Positions 45,598-54,449 of a stretch of 64,000 nucleotides of DNA are shown here, in pieces. The stretch is from Bacillaceae bacterium (GTDB lineage: Bacteria; Bacillota; Bacilli; JACDOE01), in NCBI GenBank assembly GCA_017656255.1, contig JACDOE010000013.1:1-64000 (forward strand). The letters run 5' to 3'. The position numbers were made by a program, and so were the translations under genes. Position 1 is the stretch's first letter; each line of letters opens with the position of its first letter. The notes beneath the pieces are model-generated. The model was given only the letters and a program-made list of their open reading frames with translations. It did not search any database and had not been told where the DNA came from.

Positions 45598-46574
45598 GCA
45601 TCTCCCCCTTTCTGTTTATCCAGAGGAGAAGCAGATTTATTCCGCTTCACTTTCTTTTTCAACCAGTCAAGCACCTGATAATCGATGATTCCCTGCGGGC
45701 GAAACGCCATCATCACAATCAGCAAAACCCCGTATATCATAAACCGGTAATCGGCAAGCCCCCGTAACACCTCGGGCATGAGTGTCAAAAAGGCAGCACC
45801 GAAAATGGGACCCCAGATGACTTCACTTCCACCAAAGACAGCGAAAATCAGAATCTCAACCGCACGGTGATAAGAAAAATCTCCGGGGTTGATAAACGAT
45901 GTCGTATGCGCATACAGAGCCCCGGCAAATCCGGCTACCAGCGCCCCCTGGGCAAAGGCCAGTACTTTATAATAAGTGGTATTGATTCCCATAGCTTCCG
46001 CTGCTTCCTCATCCGCTTTAATGGCGGCATAGGCCCGTCCGATTCGGGAACGTTGAAGACGTACGAAAAACCATACCGTCAGTATGACCAGGATTAACAG
46101 AATAAAAAATAATATCAGTGCAGAAAACTGGTTGGCACGTAACCCCAGCATATCCGGGGTGATGCCGAATTCACGAAGAGATCCGGTAATTTCCCTTCCC
46201 ATCTGGGGTATTCCGGGGATCCCCAGTGCCCCGCGTGTGATTTCCAGATTATTAAACCATACCCGAATCACTTCACCAAAACCCAGTGTCGCAATGGCCA
46301 GATAAACCCCTGACAGGCGAAGTGTCGGAATTCCGACCAGAATTCCTGCCAGTGCTGCCACCATCGCGCCGGATACAATTCCCAGCGGCATCGGGAATCC
46401 TAATTTCATCGTGACCAGAGCCGAGGTGTAAGCGCCGATACTCATGAAACCGGCACTTCCGAGTGATAACAGTCCGGTAGACAGGGTGATATAGATGCTG
46501 ATCCCCAGTATGATATTAATCAGGATAAACGATGCGATCTGCATATAATACGGATTTAATATAATATCTGCCAT
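45594..46574 (-). CDS. livM: Branched-chain amino-acid ABC transporter permease LivM
   Basis: Integral membrane permease, 326 aa, about nine or ten helices. The LivM signature FGGSEVIWGPIFGAAFLTLM and the coupling-helix region RIGRAYAAIKADEEAAEAMG are present. A basic C-terminal tail (KKKVKRNKS) follows the last helix. It overlaps livG by 4 bases and follows livH by 4 bases. Confidence 0.95.
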   Translation of the reverse strand: MADIILNPYYMQIASFILINIILGISIYITLSTGLLSLGSAGFMSIGAYTSALVTMKLGFPMPLGIVSGAMVAALAGILVGIPTLRLSGVYLAIATLGFGEVIRVWFNNLEITRGALGIPGIPQMGREITGSLREFGITPDMLGLRANQFSALILFFILLILVILTVWFFVRLQRSRIGRAYAAIKADEEAAEAMGINTTYYKVLAFAQGALVAGFAGALYAHTTSFINPGDFSYHRAVEILIFAVFGGSEVIWGPIFGAAFLTLMPEVLRGLADYRFMIYGVLLIVMMAFRPQGIIDYQVLDWLKKKVKRNKSASPLDKQKGGDA

Positions 46575-46578
46575 GTTA

Positions 46579-47463
46579 TCACTTCCTTACCTGTGGAGCC
46601 GATTGTCCGAATAATCCCTGAGGTCTGATCAGCAAAATGACGATAATCATTAAAAAGGCAATGGCATCACGATATCCCGAATAACCGAATGCCACACTCA
46701 TAACCTCGGTCATGCCCAGTATGAGACCTCCAACCATTGCTCCCTTGATATTACCCATTCCCCCCAGGATGATGATCGCAAGTCCTTTCAAACCAATCTC
46801 AAGACCCATCTGGGGTGAAACGGCATTGAATGCCATCCCGACCAGAACACCGGCGATTCCTCCCATCACCGAGGCAATCACAACCGTCAGGGTAATAATC
46901 TTCTGTGTATTTACGCCTAGCAAACTGGCGGTTTCAATGTTTTCAGCCGTCGCACGCAGTGCTGTGCCGGCTTTGGTTCGGCTCAACCAGAGTGATAATC
47001 CCACCATCAGGGTGATGGAAATAATAAATATGGTCAGCTGAACGAGTGAAATTTTAACGCCACCAATCTGGTAACTGATTGTGGCAAATGAGACCGGAAA
47101 CGGATGGGTTTCCGCCCCAAACCAGTGGTGCGCCAGATTCTCAAGAAAAATGGAAACGCCGATTGTGCTGATTAAGGGTGCCAGGTGAGAAACGCCCGCC
47201 TTCCCCCGAAGGGGACGGAGGGCGAATCTCTCCAGCAGATATCCCAGAATTGCAGTAACCAGCACGGCAGCGAGAAAAGCCACAGGAAGGGGGGCTTGAA
47301 ATTTGACCACCATCATCAGGCCGATGAATGCCCCCATCATAAAGATTTCCCCGTGGGCCATATTCAAGATTTGCAGTACTCCGAAAACGAGTGTATATCC
47401 CAGTGCGACGATCGAGTAGATACTTCCTATTGTCAGTCCGTTAATCACCTGCTGCCAGTTCAC
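46579..47463 (-). CDS. livH: Branched-chain amino-acid ABC transporter permease LivH
   Basis: Permease, 294 aa, about eight helices. Family segments are NGLTIGSIYSIVALGYTLVF, LNMAHGEIFMMGAFIGL and GTALRATAENIETASLLGVN with KGLAIIILGGMGNIKGAMVG. It forms a heterodimer with LivM. It lies 37 bases after livJ, without a hairpin between. Confidence 0.95.
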   Translation of the reverse strand: MNWQQVINGLTIGSIYSIVALGYTLVFGVLQILNMAHGEIFMMGAFIGLMMVVKFQAPLPVAFLAAVLVTAILGYLLERFALRPLRGKAGVSHLAPLISTIGVSIFLENLAHHWFGAETHPFPVSFATISYQIGGVKISLVQLTIFIISITLMVGLSLWLSRTKAGTALRATAENIETASLLGVNTQKIITLTVVIASVMGGIAGVLVGMAFNAVSPQMGLEIGLKGLAIIILGGMGNIKGAMVGGLILGMTEVMSVAFGYSGYRDAIAFLMIIVILLIRPQGLFGQSAPQVRK

Positions 47464-47500
47464 TGCTGTTCACCTGCCTCCATCCAGAAACTTCTTCGTG

Positions 47501-48673
47501 TTATTTAAATTCGACAAACTTTCCATCTTTGACAATCAGAACAACCGGTTCCATCACCGGATCGCCGATTTCATCAAAGGAAAAATCCCCGGTTACCCCA
47601 TCAAAGTCTTTAATATTGGCCAGAGCATCACGAACCGCATCACGATCAGTAACCGTTCCGGCATCGAGAATGGCCTGAGCCATGATGTATAAAGCGTCAT
47701 AGGCCTGAGCGGCAAACTGGTCCGGCTGCTTACCGTATTTCTCTTCAAACTTTGCTACGAATTCTTTAACCTGTGCATCATCCCGTTCCGGGAACCACGG
47801 ACTCGCAACTACCAGATTGTTGGCTGCTTCTCCCGCCTGATTAATGAACTGGGGAGAGTTAAACCCGTTTCCTCCTACAAACGGAACATCCAGTCCCATT
47901 TTTCGTGCCTGGTCTACGATCAATCCACCTTCTTTATAAAGAGAAGAAGCCAGAATCGCATCCGGTTCAGCGGCCTGGATATTGGTCAGTTGCGCACTGA
48001 AATCCGTGTCGCCGGTCGCATATTCTTCGGTGGTTAGAATTTCAAGTCCCAGATCTTCCGCTGCTTTTTTCATCACTTCATAACCGGAAACAGTAAAATC
48101 ATCATCACTGCCGTAGATAATCGCGACCTTTTGAATGCCGAATTCATCGACAGCTTTCTTCAAGGCTGCCGGGATGGCCAGCGATTCAGGAATGGAGTTG
48201 CGGAATACATAATCCCCGATTTCCGGAATACCTTTAGCCGTATTGGACGTTCCCATAATCGGCACGCCGGCGGCATTGGCTTCCGGACCGACTACGAACA
48301 TTTCCGAACTCAGGGTTGGACCCAGAATAGCCAGTACATTGTCAGAGTTAATTAATTTCTGGGCGGCATTTAAAGCCTGATCCCGTTTACCGGCTGAATC
48401 TTCAATCACCAGCTCAATTTTCAGTTCACCTTTGTGTTTTTCGTTTAATTCATCGCGAGCCATTTCAAACCCACTGGTAATCGCTTCACCATAGGCAGCA
48501 CCGTCACCGGTGAGGTAAGAGATCACCCCGATTTTGGCCACTTTTTCACCGGATTCGGTTTCTCCCGATTGCTCGCCTCCTTCTCCGGATGTTCCCTGCG
48601 AGCCGCATGCTACCACGGATAACAGGAGCATCACAGAGACAATCAAACCCACTACTTTCATCCACTTTTTCAT
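47501..48673 (-). CDS. livJ: Branched-chain amino-acid (or related) ABC transporter binding lipoprotein
   Basis: Type I periplasmic-binding-fold receptor, 390 aa, lipoprotein with lipobox VVAC (Cys23). VAKIGVISYLTGDGAAYGEA, GVPIMGTSNTAKGIPEIGDY and DAILASSLYKEGGLIVDQAR are typical of the Leu/Ile/Val class; amide or other amino-acid ligands are possible. ATG at 48673 is chosen over TTG at 48682 because GGGGG sits 11 rather than 2 bases away. First gene of the liv operon, behind a candidate operator-promoter. Confidence 0.93.
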   Translation of the reverse strand: MKKWMKVVGLIVSVMLLLSVVACGSQGTSGEGGEQSGETESGEKVAKIGVISYLTGDGAAYGEAITSGFEMARDELNEKHKGELKIELVIEDSAGKRDQALNAAQKLINSDNVLAILGPTLSSEMFVVGPEANAAGVPIMGTSNTAKGIPEIGDYVFRNSIPESLAIPAALKKAVDEFGIQKVAIIYGSDDDFTVSGYEVMKKAAEDLGLEILTTEEYATGDTDFSAQLTNIQAAEPDAILASSLYKEGGLIVDQARKMGLDVPFVGGNGFNSPQFINQAGEAANNLVVASPWFPERDDAQVKEFVAKFEEKYGKQPDQFAAQAYDALYIMAQAILDAGTVTDRDAVRDALANIKDFDGVTGDFSFDEIGDPVMEPVVLIVKDGKFVEFK

Positions 48674-48711
48674 GTTGTTCAATTCCCCCTTGAGTCTCTT
48701 AATATTAATAC

Positions 48712-48733
48712 ATGAATATTAATCAATATTCAT
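48712..48733 (-). promoter_or_regulatory. Operator-like palindrome and promoter of the liv operon
   Basis: ATGAATATT and AATATTCAT form a perfect 9-bp inverted repeat with a 4-base centre. On the minus strand the repeat contains TTGATT, which with TATTAA 16 bases later could be the sigma-A promoter, so binding would block RNA polymerase. It differs from the CodY box (AATTTTCWGAAAATT). Confidence 0.55.
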
Positions 48734-48873
48734 ATATTTTAACGTATTTTAAGATTAAAAAAAACACTAATTTTCAGTAAAAAGCATCAAAAAAAAATAT
48801 AATGATATTGATTCCTGATGGAACAGGTTTTTTCCTGCTTTTTTTACTGCAAAAATTTTTGCACCCGTCACCG

Positions 48874-50253
48874 TTATGAACGGGGTCGCACAGATTCCTC
48901 GATCATCCTGTCCCATTCACCCTCTGTGACACCCCCCTGTTCCAGGACCGCCTCTTTAATGCTTTTCCCCTCCTTAACAGCCTGATATGCGATTTGCGCC
49001 GCCCGATCATAGCCGATTAACGGGTTTAACAACGTAACCAGCCCCAGGCTCTGTTCCATCCAGTCACGACACTTATCCGAATTGGCTTCGATTCCTTTAA
49101 TGCACTTTGCGGTAAACACATCCACCGACCGTGACAAAATCTGAATCGACTGCAGCAGATTGTAAGCGATCACGGGCATCATCACATTGATCTCCAACTG
49201 ACTGCCCTGCATGGCGGTCGTAATGACGGTATCATTGCCGATCACCTGGCTGGATACCATATACACCATTTCCGGCAAAACCGGATTTACTTTTCCCGGC
49301 ATAATGGATGAGCCGGGCTGAACCGCCGGCAACCTGATTTCAGCCAGACCCGTATTGGGGCCGGAATTCAACAGGCGCAGGTCACTGCTGATCTTGATTA
49401 AATGAACTGCCAGCTCTTTTAAAATGCCGCTGACTCGCATCGCCGCTTCCGGATTCTGCATAAAGGAAAAGCGCTGCCGGGGTTTTTTCCAGTCCACATC
49501 GGTCCGTTTCCGCAATTCATGTAGCACCCGGTCTGCAAATTCCGGGTGGGTATTCACACCTGTTCCAACGGCATTTCCACCGATCCCGATTTCAAGAAGC
49601 GCCGACAGGGCCTGTTCCAGTTGTTCGATGATCTGTCTGATATGTCCGGCATAGCCGGCAAATTCATGCCCCAGTCGCAGAGGAACCGCATCCTGCAAAT
49701 GGGTACGACCGGATTTAAGCACGGGATGGAACGCTTCAGCTTTTTCCAGAAGTGCATCATGAAAATGACTCAACACCGGAAGCAGTTCATGGGTGAGCCT
49801 GTCATAGGTCGATATGTAAATGGCCGTGGGAATCGTATCATTGGTTGACTGACCTTTATTGACATGATCATTGGGATGAACAATCTCTTTCTGATCTCGT
49901 CGTTTGCCCAGGATTTCCAGCGCACGATTGGCGATCACTTCATTGGCATTCATGTTCTGAGACGTTCCGGCACCAGCCTGATAGACGTCAACAACAAACT
50001 GATCGTCCCACTTTCCTTCCGCCACTTCCTCCGCCGCCTGAATGATGGCACGACCAACCGGTTCAGGGATTTCACCCAGCTGCAGATGAGCCGCTGCCGC
50101 AGATGCCTTGATCAACCCCTGCGCTTTAATAAAGGCACGGGGAAGGCGAAGCCCGCTGATGGGAAAGTTATGCACGGCCCTTTGAGTCTGCGCACTATAA
50201 TAGGCATCCCGGGGGACTTTGATTTCCCCCAGGGAATCTGAAGCAATTCGCAT
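48874..50253 (-). CDS. Class II fumarase / aspartase-family lyase
   Basis: 459 aa, fumarase/aspartase superfamily, with the flexible catalytic loop QPGSSIMPGKVNPVLPEMVY. THLQDAVPL has a His as in fumarase, while NKGQSTNDTIPTA and the MPGKVNPV segment look aspartase-like. The reaction is therefore either fumarate + H2O to malate, or fumarate + NH3 to aspartate. The fumarase-like His tilts toward fumarate hydratase, but not decisively. ATG at 50253 is preferred to TTG at 50262 by spacing to GGGG. It stands between the liv promoter and the sulfur-relay operon. Confidence 0.85.
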   Translation of the reverse strand: MRIASDSLGEIKVPRDAYYSAQTQRAVHNFPISGLRLPRAFIKAQGLIKASAAAAHLQLGEIPEPVGRAIIQAAEEVAEGKWDDQFVVDVYQAGAGTSQNMNANEVIANRALEILGKRRDQKEIVHPNDHVNKGQSTNDTIPTAIYISTYDRLTHELLPVLSHFHDALLEKAEAFHPVLKSGRTHLQDAVPLRLGHEFAGYAGHIRQIIEQLEQALSALLEIGIGGNAVGTGVNTHPEFADRVLHELRKRTDVDWKKPRQRFSFMQNPEAAMRVSGILKELAVHLIKISSDLRLLNSGPNTGLAEIRLPAVQPGSSIMPGKVNPVLPEMVYMVSSQVIGNDTVITTAMQGSQLEINVMMPVIAYNLLQSIQILSRSVDVFTAKCIKGIEANSDKCRDWMEQSLGLVTLLNPLIGYDRAAQIAYQAVKEGKSIKEAVLEQGGVTEGEWDRMIEESVRPRS

Positions 50254-50311
50254 CCGGATCAAGCCCCATTTCGTAACTTGTTTATTTTATTATGGGGCAG
50301 AATACCGGTTT

Positions 50312-50884
50312 TTATTTATCATGCCAGACATGGGGCTTGCCTTTTTCTTTGGATACAATGGCCATTCCCACAGCAGCCCCCTGTCCGGCAGCGATAATGG
50401 ACTGCGTGGGAAGTCCGGCCAGCAAACCGGCAACATACAGATTTTCGATTTCGGTGGCGCCGTTCCATGGCAGGCCGGGTACCTGTTTGATTTTTCCACT
50501 GGGTACGAGTGGGTTTACTTCTACCGGCAGATTCATATCTTCCAACGGACGGGTATCCAGATTGGAAGCGATGACCAGATATCTGGCCTCAATCTCCGAG
50601 TTATCCGTCCGGACTTTAAACACGCCTCCCTCTTTTTCCACTTTCACCACTTCTTCTTCAATCCGGCTGGCATTGAAACGATCGGCCTGTTTCTTCATCT
50701 TCGACAGCAATTCCTCTCCAGAAATGCCTTCATCGAAGCCCGGATAGTTATAGACCATCGAGATCGGTTTTAATTGAGATTTGCCTGTATCCAAAACAAC
50801 CGTATTCAATTCCGCCTGAGCAGTATAAAGCGCACAGGAGAGTCCGGCGATTCCGCCGCCGACAATTGCCACATCAACTTTCAT
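50312..50884 (-). CDS. Single-domain FAD protein related to thioredoxin reductase
   Basis: 190 aa, about half the length of thioredoxin reductase. VDVAIVGGGIAGLSCALYTA binds FAD and LYVAGLLAGLPTQSIIAAGQ with GAAVGMAI closes the FAD fold. The NAD(P)H domain and CxxC disulfide are missing, so it cannot act as an ordinary reductase; it may accept electrons from a partner or sense redox state. AAAGGTGA precedes the ATG at 50884; the frame opens at 50932. It follows a rhodanese gene by 26 bases, forming a sulfur-handling operon. Confidence 0.85.
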   Translation of the reverse strand: MKVDVAIVGGGIAGLSCALYTAQAELNTVVLDTGKSQLKPISMVYNYPGFDEGISGEELLSKMKKQADRFNASRIEEEVVKVEKEGGVFKVRTDNSEIEARYLVIASNLDTRPLEDMNLPVEVNPLVPSGKIKQVPGLPWNGATEIENLYVAGLLAGLPTQSIIAAGQGAAVGMAIVSKEKGKPHVWHDK

Positions 50885-50910
50885 CTTAATCACCTTTCCT
50901 TTAGTCAAAA

Positions 50911-51219
50911 TTATGATTGTATGTGTTTCCACTGGGTTAAACCGCCGTCAAGGTTGAAAACCCTGAAGCCTCTGGATGCCAGCCATTCACAGGCCAGTGC
51001 ACTGCGGTTTCCGCTGCGGCATACCACAACAATATCCTTGTTTGGATCCAGTTCACCGGTTCTTTGTAGGACCTGTCCCAGGGGAATATTCAGGGAACCT
51101 TCGATATGTCCGACCCTGTATTCCCCTGTTTCCCGAACATCGAGAATGATCATGGCATCCCCTTTTTTGCGTTTTTCCTCAAACTCCTGTGGTGAAATGT
51201 TAAGAATGTCTTTCGCCAC
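50911..51219 (-). CDS. Single-domain rhodanese (sulfurtransferase)
   Basis: 102 aa. The active-site loop is CRSGNRS with persulfide Cys67, and DVRETGEYRVGHIEGSLNIP is the classic rhodanese core. It transfers sulfane sulfur from thiosulfate, polysulfide or persulfides to thiols or relay proteins. AAAGGAGG lies upstream. It is the middle gene of dsrE-like, rhodanese, FAD protein. Confidence 0.94.
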   Translation of the reverse strand: MAKDILNISPQEFEEKRKKGDAMIILDVRETGEYRVGHIEGSLNIPLGQVLQRTGELDPNKDIVVVCRSGNRSALACEWLASRGFRVFNLDGGLTQWKHIQS

Positions 51220-51256
51220 CTGTGATCCCTCCTTTCGGATTCTTGATCGTGCAACG

Positions 51257-51288
51257 GAAAAGGAACACCCCTTAGCCCGGGGTGTTCC
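51257..51288 (-). terminator. Intra-operon terminator/attenuator after the DsrE gene
   Basis: GGAACACCCC (51262-51271) and GGGGTGTTCC (51279-51288) form a perfect 10-bp stem; TTTTCC follows on the minus strand. Partial read-through would make DsrE more abundant than rhodanese. Confidence 0.7.
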
Positions 51289-51308
51289 CCACAGTGAACT
51301 TTATGGAA

Positions 51309-51797
51309 TCAGATAAACAGATTGGTATTAGCCTCACTAGCTTCAGACAGATAAGAAGCCACGCCGGCAAAGTCATCGATGCCGTCAATCAATTCATCTT
51401 CTGTAATCCCCAGTACGTCCATCGACATCTGGCAGGCGATGAATTTGACATCTAGATCTTTTGCCATCTCGATCAACTGCGGCAGGGTCGTAATGTTCTT
51501 GTCCTTCATTACTTTTTTCATCATTTTGGCACCCATACCGCCGAAGTTCATCTTGGAAATCCCCAGTTGCTCGGGTCCCCGCGGCATCATTTTACCGAAC
51601 ATTTTCTCCATGAAATTCTTCTTCACCGGTACCTGCTGGTCTTTTCTGAGAATGTTAAGACCCCAGAATGTAAAGAACATGGTGACCTGATGTCCCATGG
51701 CCGCTGCACCGGTAGCGATGATAAAGCTGGCCATCGCTTTGTCGAGATCGCCGCTGAACACAATCAGAGTGGTTTTGTTCTGTTTTTCTTCGGACAT
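51309..51797 (-). CDS. DsrE/DsrF/DrsH-family sulfur carrier protein
   Basis: 162 aa. MVFTFWGLNILRKDQ-like MFFTFWGLNILRKDQQVP and IACQMSMDVLGITEDELID are typical of the DsrE2-like family; the Cys in IACQMSMD is the probable persulfide carrier, and FSGDLDKAMASFIIATGAAA opens the fold. It is likely to pass sulfane sulfur to or from the following rhodanese. A sigma-A promoter precedes it at 51843-51870. The operon resembles Cst-type persulfide-detoxification or sulfur-relay sets, though no persulfide dioxygenase or CstR is in the window. Confidence 0.9.
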   Translation of the reverse strand: MSEEKQNKTTLIVFSGDLDKAMASFIIATGAAAMGHQVTMFFTFWGLNILRKDQQVPVKKNFMEKMFGKMMPRGPEQLGISKMNFGGMGAKMMKKVMKDKNITTLPQLIEMAKDLDVKFIACQMSMDVLGITEDELIDGIDDFAGVASYLSEASEANTNLFI

Positions 51798-51827
51798 ACT
51801 TATCCCCTCCCGAAATTTTTACACCCA

Positions 51828-51870
51828 TACACCTACCCGTATTTTATACTAGAAAATTTGCAATCTTCAA
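51828..51870 (-). promoter_or_regulatory. Promoter of the sulfur-relay operon with a G-rich operator candidate
   Basis: TTGAAG (51870-51865), a 16-base spacer and TATAAA (51848-51843) on the minus strand. Just downstream, around the expected start, lies ATACGGGTAGGTGTAT (51843-51828), whose G-tract in an AT frame recalls CsoR/CstR-family operators. Confidence 0.5.
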
Positions 51871-51924
51871 CAATTAATTTTTTTCGAGCGGAAAAAGGTG
51901 ATGGGAGGGGAAGCTCTTAAATCC

Positions 51925-52479
51925 TTAATCTGTTACCTTTTCCAGTTCACCGGTTTCAAGATGAAACAGGTATCCTTCTATATTGACATCATGACCATAC
52001 TTTTGATAAATCGGATGGTTTTTTAGATTGTTGACCTGCTTGATCACGTTCTTTCTGGAGACTTCGTTCACACTGATACACGGTTGTACGGCACGGTCCG
52101 GCAGGTTCTTTCTGATCCGTTCAATCCAGGGCTTCAGTTCTTCCTCCTGGTTTCCTTCCCAGGCCGCCTGAATGCCGCCGCAAAAGGTATGACCCATAAT
52201 CACAACTTTTTTAACTTTAAGGTGATGAAGGGCATAATACAGACTGGCATTGAAGCTGTCATCATCCTCCGCCACCTGGTTCGCAATGTTGCGGTGAACG
52301 AAGATTTCCCCCAGTGATGCCCCGGTCACCACGGAAGGGCTGACCCGGGAGTCACAGCAAGAAAGCAGGAACACATCCGGAGACTGTCCTTCTTTTAATT
52401 GATCAAACAGCCCCGGCTGTTCCTCTTTCATTTTTTCAACAAATCGCTTGTTTCCCTGTCGTAATTGATCCTGACTCAT
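51925..52479 (-). CDS. Beta-class carbonic anhydrase
   Basis: 184 aa. Zinc ligands are Cys42 with Asp43 and Arg45 in SCCDSRV, His97 in GHTFCGG and Cys100. It interconverts CO2 and bicarbonate. It is encoded 11 bases after a SulP transporter on the same strand, so it should supply or consume bicarbonate for that transporter or for the biotin carboxylases. AGGTGAATCAC precedes the ATG. Confidence 0.94.
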   Translation of the reverse strand: MSQDQLRQGNKRFVEKMKEEQPGLFDQLKEGQSPDVFLLSCCDSRVSPSVVTGASLGEIFVHRNIANQVAEDDDSFNASLYYALHHLKVKKVVIMGHTFCGGIQAAWEGNQEEELKPWIERIRKNLPDRAVQPCISVNEVSRKNVIKQVNNLKNHPIYQKYGHDVNIEGYLFHLETGELEKVTD

Positions 52480-52490
52480 CTGTGATTCAC

Positions 52491-54155
52491 CTACTTTTTA
52501 CCAATTGCTTGAAGGGCGTGGTCTACGGACAGGTATTTGATCTTATCACCATACTTTTTATCCCATCCTGCTTTTTTCAGCATATCGTAGACCGGACCTT
52601 TGATTCCGGCAAACAGGAACGTAATGCCCGATTTCTCGAAGTTTTCCATCGCGTCTTCCATTTCGGAAATAGCGACCCCGTCAACCGCATTAACACCGGA
52701 GAAATCCAGGATGATGTATTTGAGATCCTTCCGTTCGGCGACCGCTTTTTCCACTTTTCCCTCCAGGAAGCCCATATTGGCGAAGTAAATGGAGGCATCG
52801 ATCCGCATGATGAACGTTTCCGGGAACGTTTTGGCTTCCGGATAACGTTTGACATTGCGATATACATTTTCCCGTTCGATGTAACCCAGTTCCGCAGTAT
52901 GCGGGTAGGCACTGCGCCAGATAAACACCAGCAAGGATACGGCAACACCGAGCAGAATTCCCTGTTCAATTCCCAGTGTCAGGGTGGCGATAAAGGTAAT
53001 CACCAGCGTCCATCCGTCCGCTTTTTTCAATTGGAAAAGATGGATGGCTTCTTTCACATCGATCAGTCCGAACACGGCAACCATGATGATGGCTCCCAGC
53101 ACAGCCTTCGGCAGATAGTAGAACAGCGGTGTCAGGAACATCAAGGTGAAGATTATCAGAACAGCCGTAATGATCGTAGCCAGACCGGTTCTTGCACCGG
53201 CCTGATAGTTGACCGCAGATCGGGAGAACCCACCGGTGACCGGATAGGCTGAGAAGAATGATCCGACGATATTGGCCAGTCCCAGCCCGTTTAATTCCTT
53301 ATTGGAGTCTACTTTATACTTTTCCTTGGCGGCGATCGCCTTCGCTACAGCAATCGATTCCATGAAACCAACGAAGGAAATGGTCAACGCGATCGGAAGC
53401 AGTTCCTGCATCGATTGCAAATCAAAGGTAGGCACCGAAAATTGCGGAATACCCTGAGGAACTTCTCCTACAATTTTAACGCCTTTTTCATGCAATTTAA
53501 AGAAATAAACGGCCAGCGTACCACCGACAACCACCAAAAAAGCTGCCGGAAAGCGGGGGAATTTCTTTTTAAAGAATAACAGTACAATAATACTCAGCGC
53601 CCCGATGATAAAGGTGATGAGATTAATCTCATTGATCCGTGTCACCGCTTCTGAAATGGTATTAAAAACACTTCCTCGTTCGATTTCAAATCCCAGCACG
53701 TGTTTCAGCTGGCTCAATCCGATAATCAGAGCCGCTGCCGACGTAAAACCACTGATAACCGCATGGGACAGAAAGTTAACCACAAATCCCAGTCGCAGGA
53801 TACCCAGTCCGAACTGAATGACCCCGACCATCAGGGAGAGTAACAGGGCGTATCCGATAAACTCATCCGTACCCGGTTCAGCAAGTGCCGATACCCCGGT
53901 AAAAACCAGGAGCGAGACCATCGCAACCGGACCTACCGCCAGTTGCCGTGATGAACCGAACAGAGCATAAATAATCAGTGGAATTGTAGATGCATAAAGA
54001 CCGATTACAGGGGGAAGCCCTGCCAGCATCGCATACCCCATCGCCTGGGGAATCAGCATAATGGCCACAATCACACCCGCGGAGAGGTCCCCACTCAAAT
54101 CTTTTTTGTCATATCTCCGTAACCAGCCAACGGCCGGTATTATTTTCTCAAGCAT
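52491..54155 (-). CDS. SulP-family anion transporter with STAS domain
   Basis: 554 aa from the ATG at 54155 (AAGGAG upstream; the frame opens at 54206). Around 11-14 membrane segments with the SulP signature MLIPQAMGYAMLAGLPPVIG, YASTIPLIIYALFGSSRQLA and PVTGGFSRSAVNYQAGARTG, then a cytosolic STAS domain (about 435-545, LDFSGVNAVDGVAISEMEDA). Substrates in the family are bicarbonate or sulfate. Coupling to carbonic anhydrase favours bicarbonate (BicA-like), but the nearby sulfur genes leave sulfate possible. Confidence 0.93.
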   Translation of the reverse strand: MLEKIIPAVGWLRRYDKKDLSGDLSAGVIVAIMLIPQAMGYAMLAGLPPVIGLYASTIPLIIYALFGSSRQLAVGPVAMVSLLVFTGVSALAEPGTDEFIGYALLLSLMVGVIQFGLGILRLGFVVNFLSHAVISGFTSAAALIIGLSQLKHVLGFEIERGSVFNTISEAVTRINEINLITFIIGALSIIVLLFFKKKFPRFPAAFLVVVGGTLAVYFFKLHEKGVKIVGEVPQGIPQFSVPTFDLQSMQELLPIALTISFVGFMESIAVAKAIAAKEKYKVDSNKELNGLGLANIVGSFFSAYPVTGGFSRSAVNYQAGARTGLATIITAVLIIFTLMFLTPLFYYLPKAVLGAIIMVAVFGLIDVKEAIHLFQLKKADGWTLVITFIATLTLGIEQGILLGVAVSLLVFIWRSAYPHTAELGYIERENVYRNVKRYPEAKTFPETFIMRIDASIYFANMGFLEGKVEKAVAERKDLKYIILDFSGVNAVDGVAISEMEDAMENFEKSGITFLFAGIKGPVYDMLKKAGWDKKYGDKIKYLSVDHALQAIGKK

Positions 54156-54400
54156 GAATGCCACTCCTTCCCAACTTTTTCTCTTTTTAAGCAATAAAAA
54201 AATCACTTATTTCTTTTCACCTGTTTGCGAAAAGAATACGGCCTTCTTGTCTTTTTATATAAAATAGCCATAAGTGTAGAAGTTTATAAATCATGATTTA
54301 TTCAATTCTATGGTCCTCTCCGCAGGACGGAGCCACAGCATTCTTCCGCATTCTCCATTCTTCCTTACCCCCTAAACCCCATTTGCAATCTCCCTACACC

Positions 54401-54426
54401 ATATACATATACCCCTATATGTATAT
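54401..54426. other. Perfect palindrome upstream of the SulP gene
   Basis: ATATACATAT (54401-54410) and ATATGTATAT (54417-54426) flank ACCCCT. It lies about 245 bases upstream of the SulP start and 25 bases after the gerB-like stop. It may be an operator or a remnant element; the C-tract centre is noteworthy. The rest of 54156-54449 shows no gene. Confidence 0.5.
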
Positions 54427-54449
54427 AATAAAATGCCGACAAAACTTTG

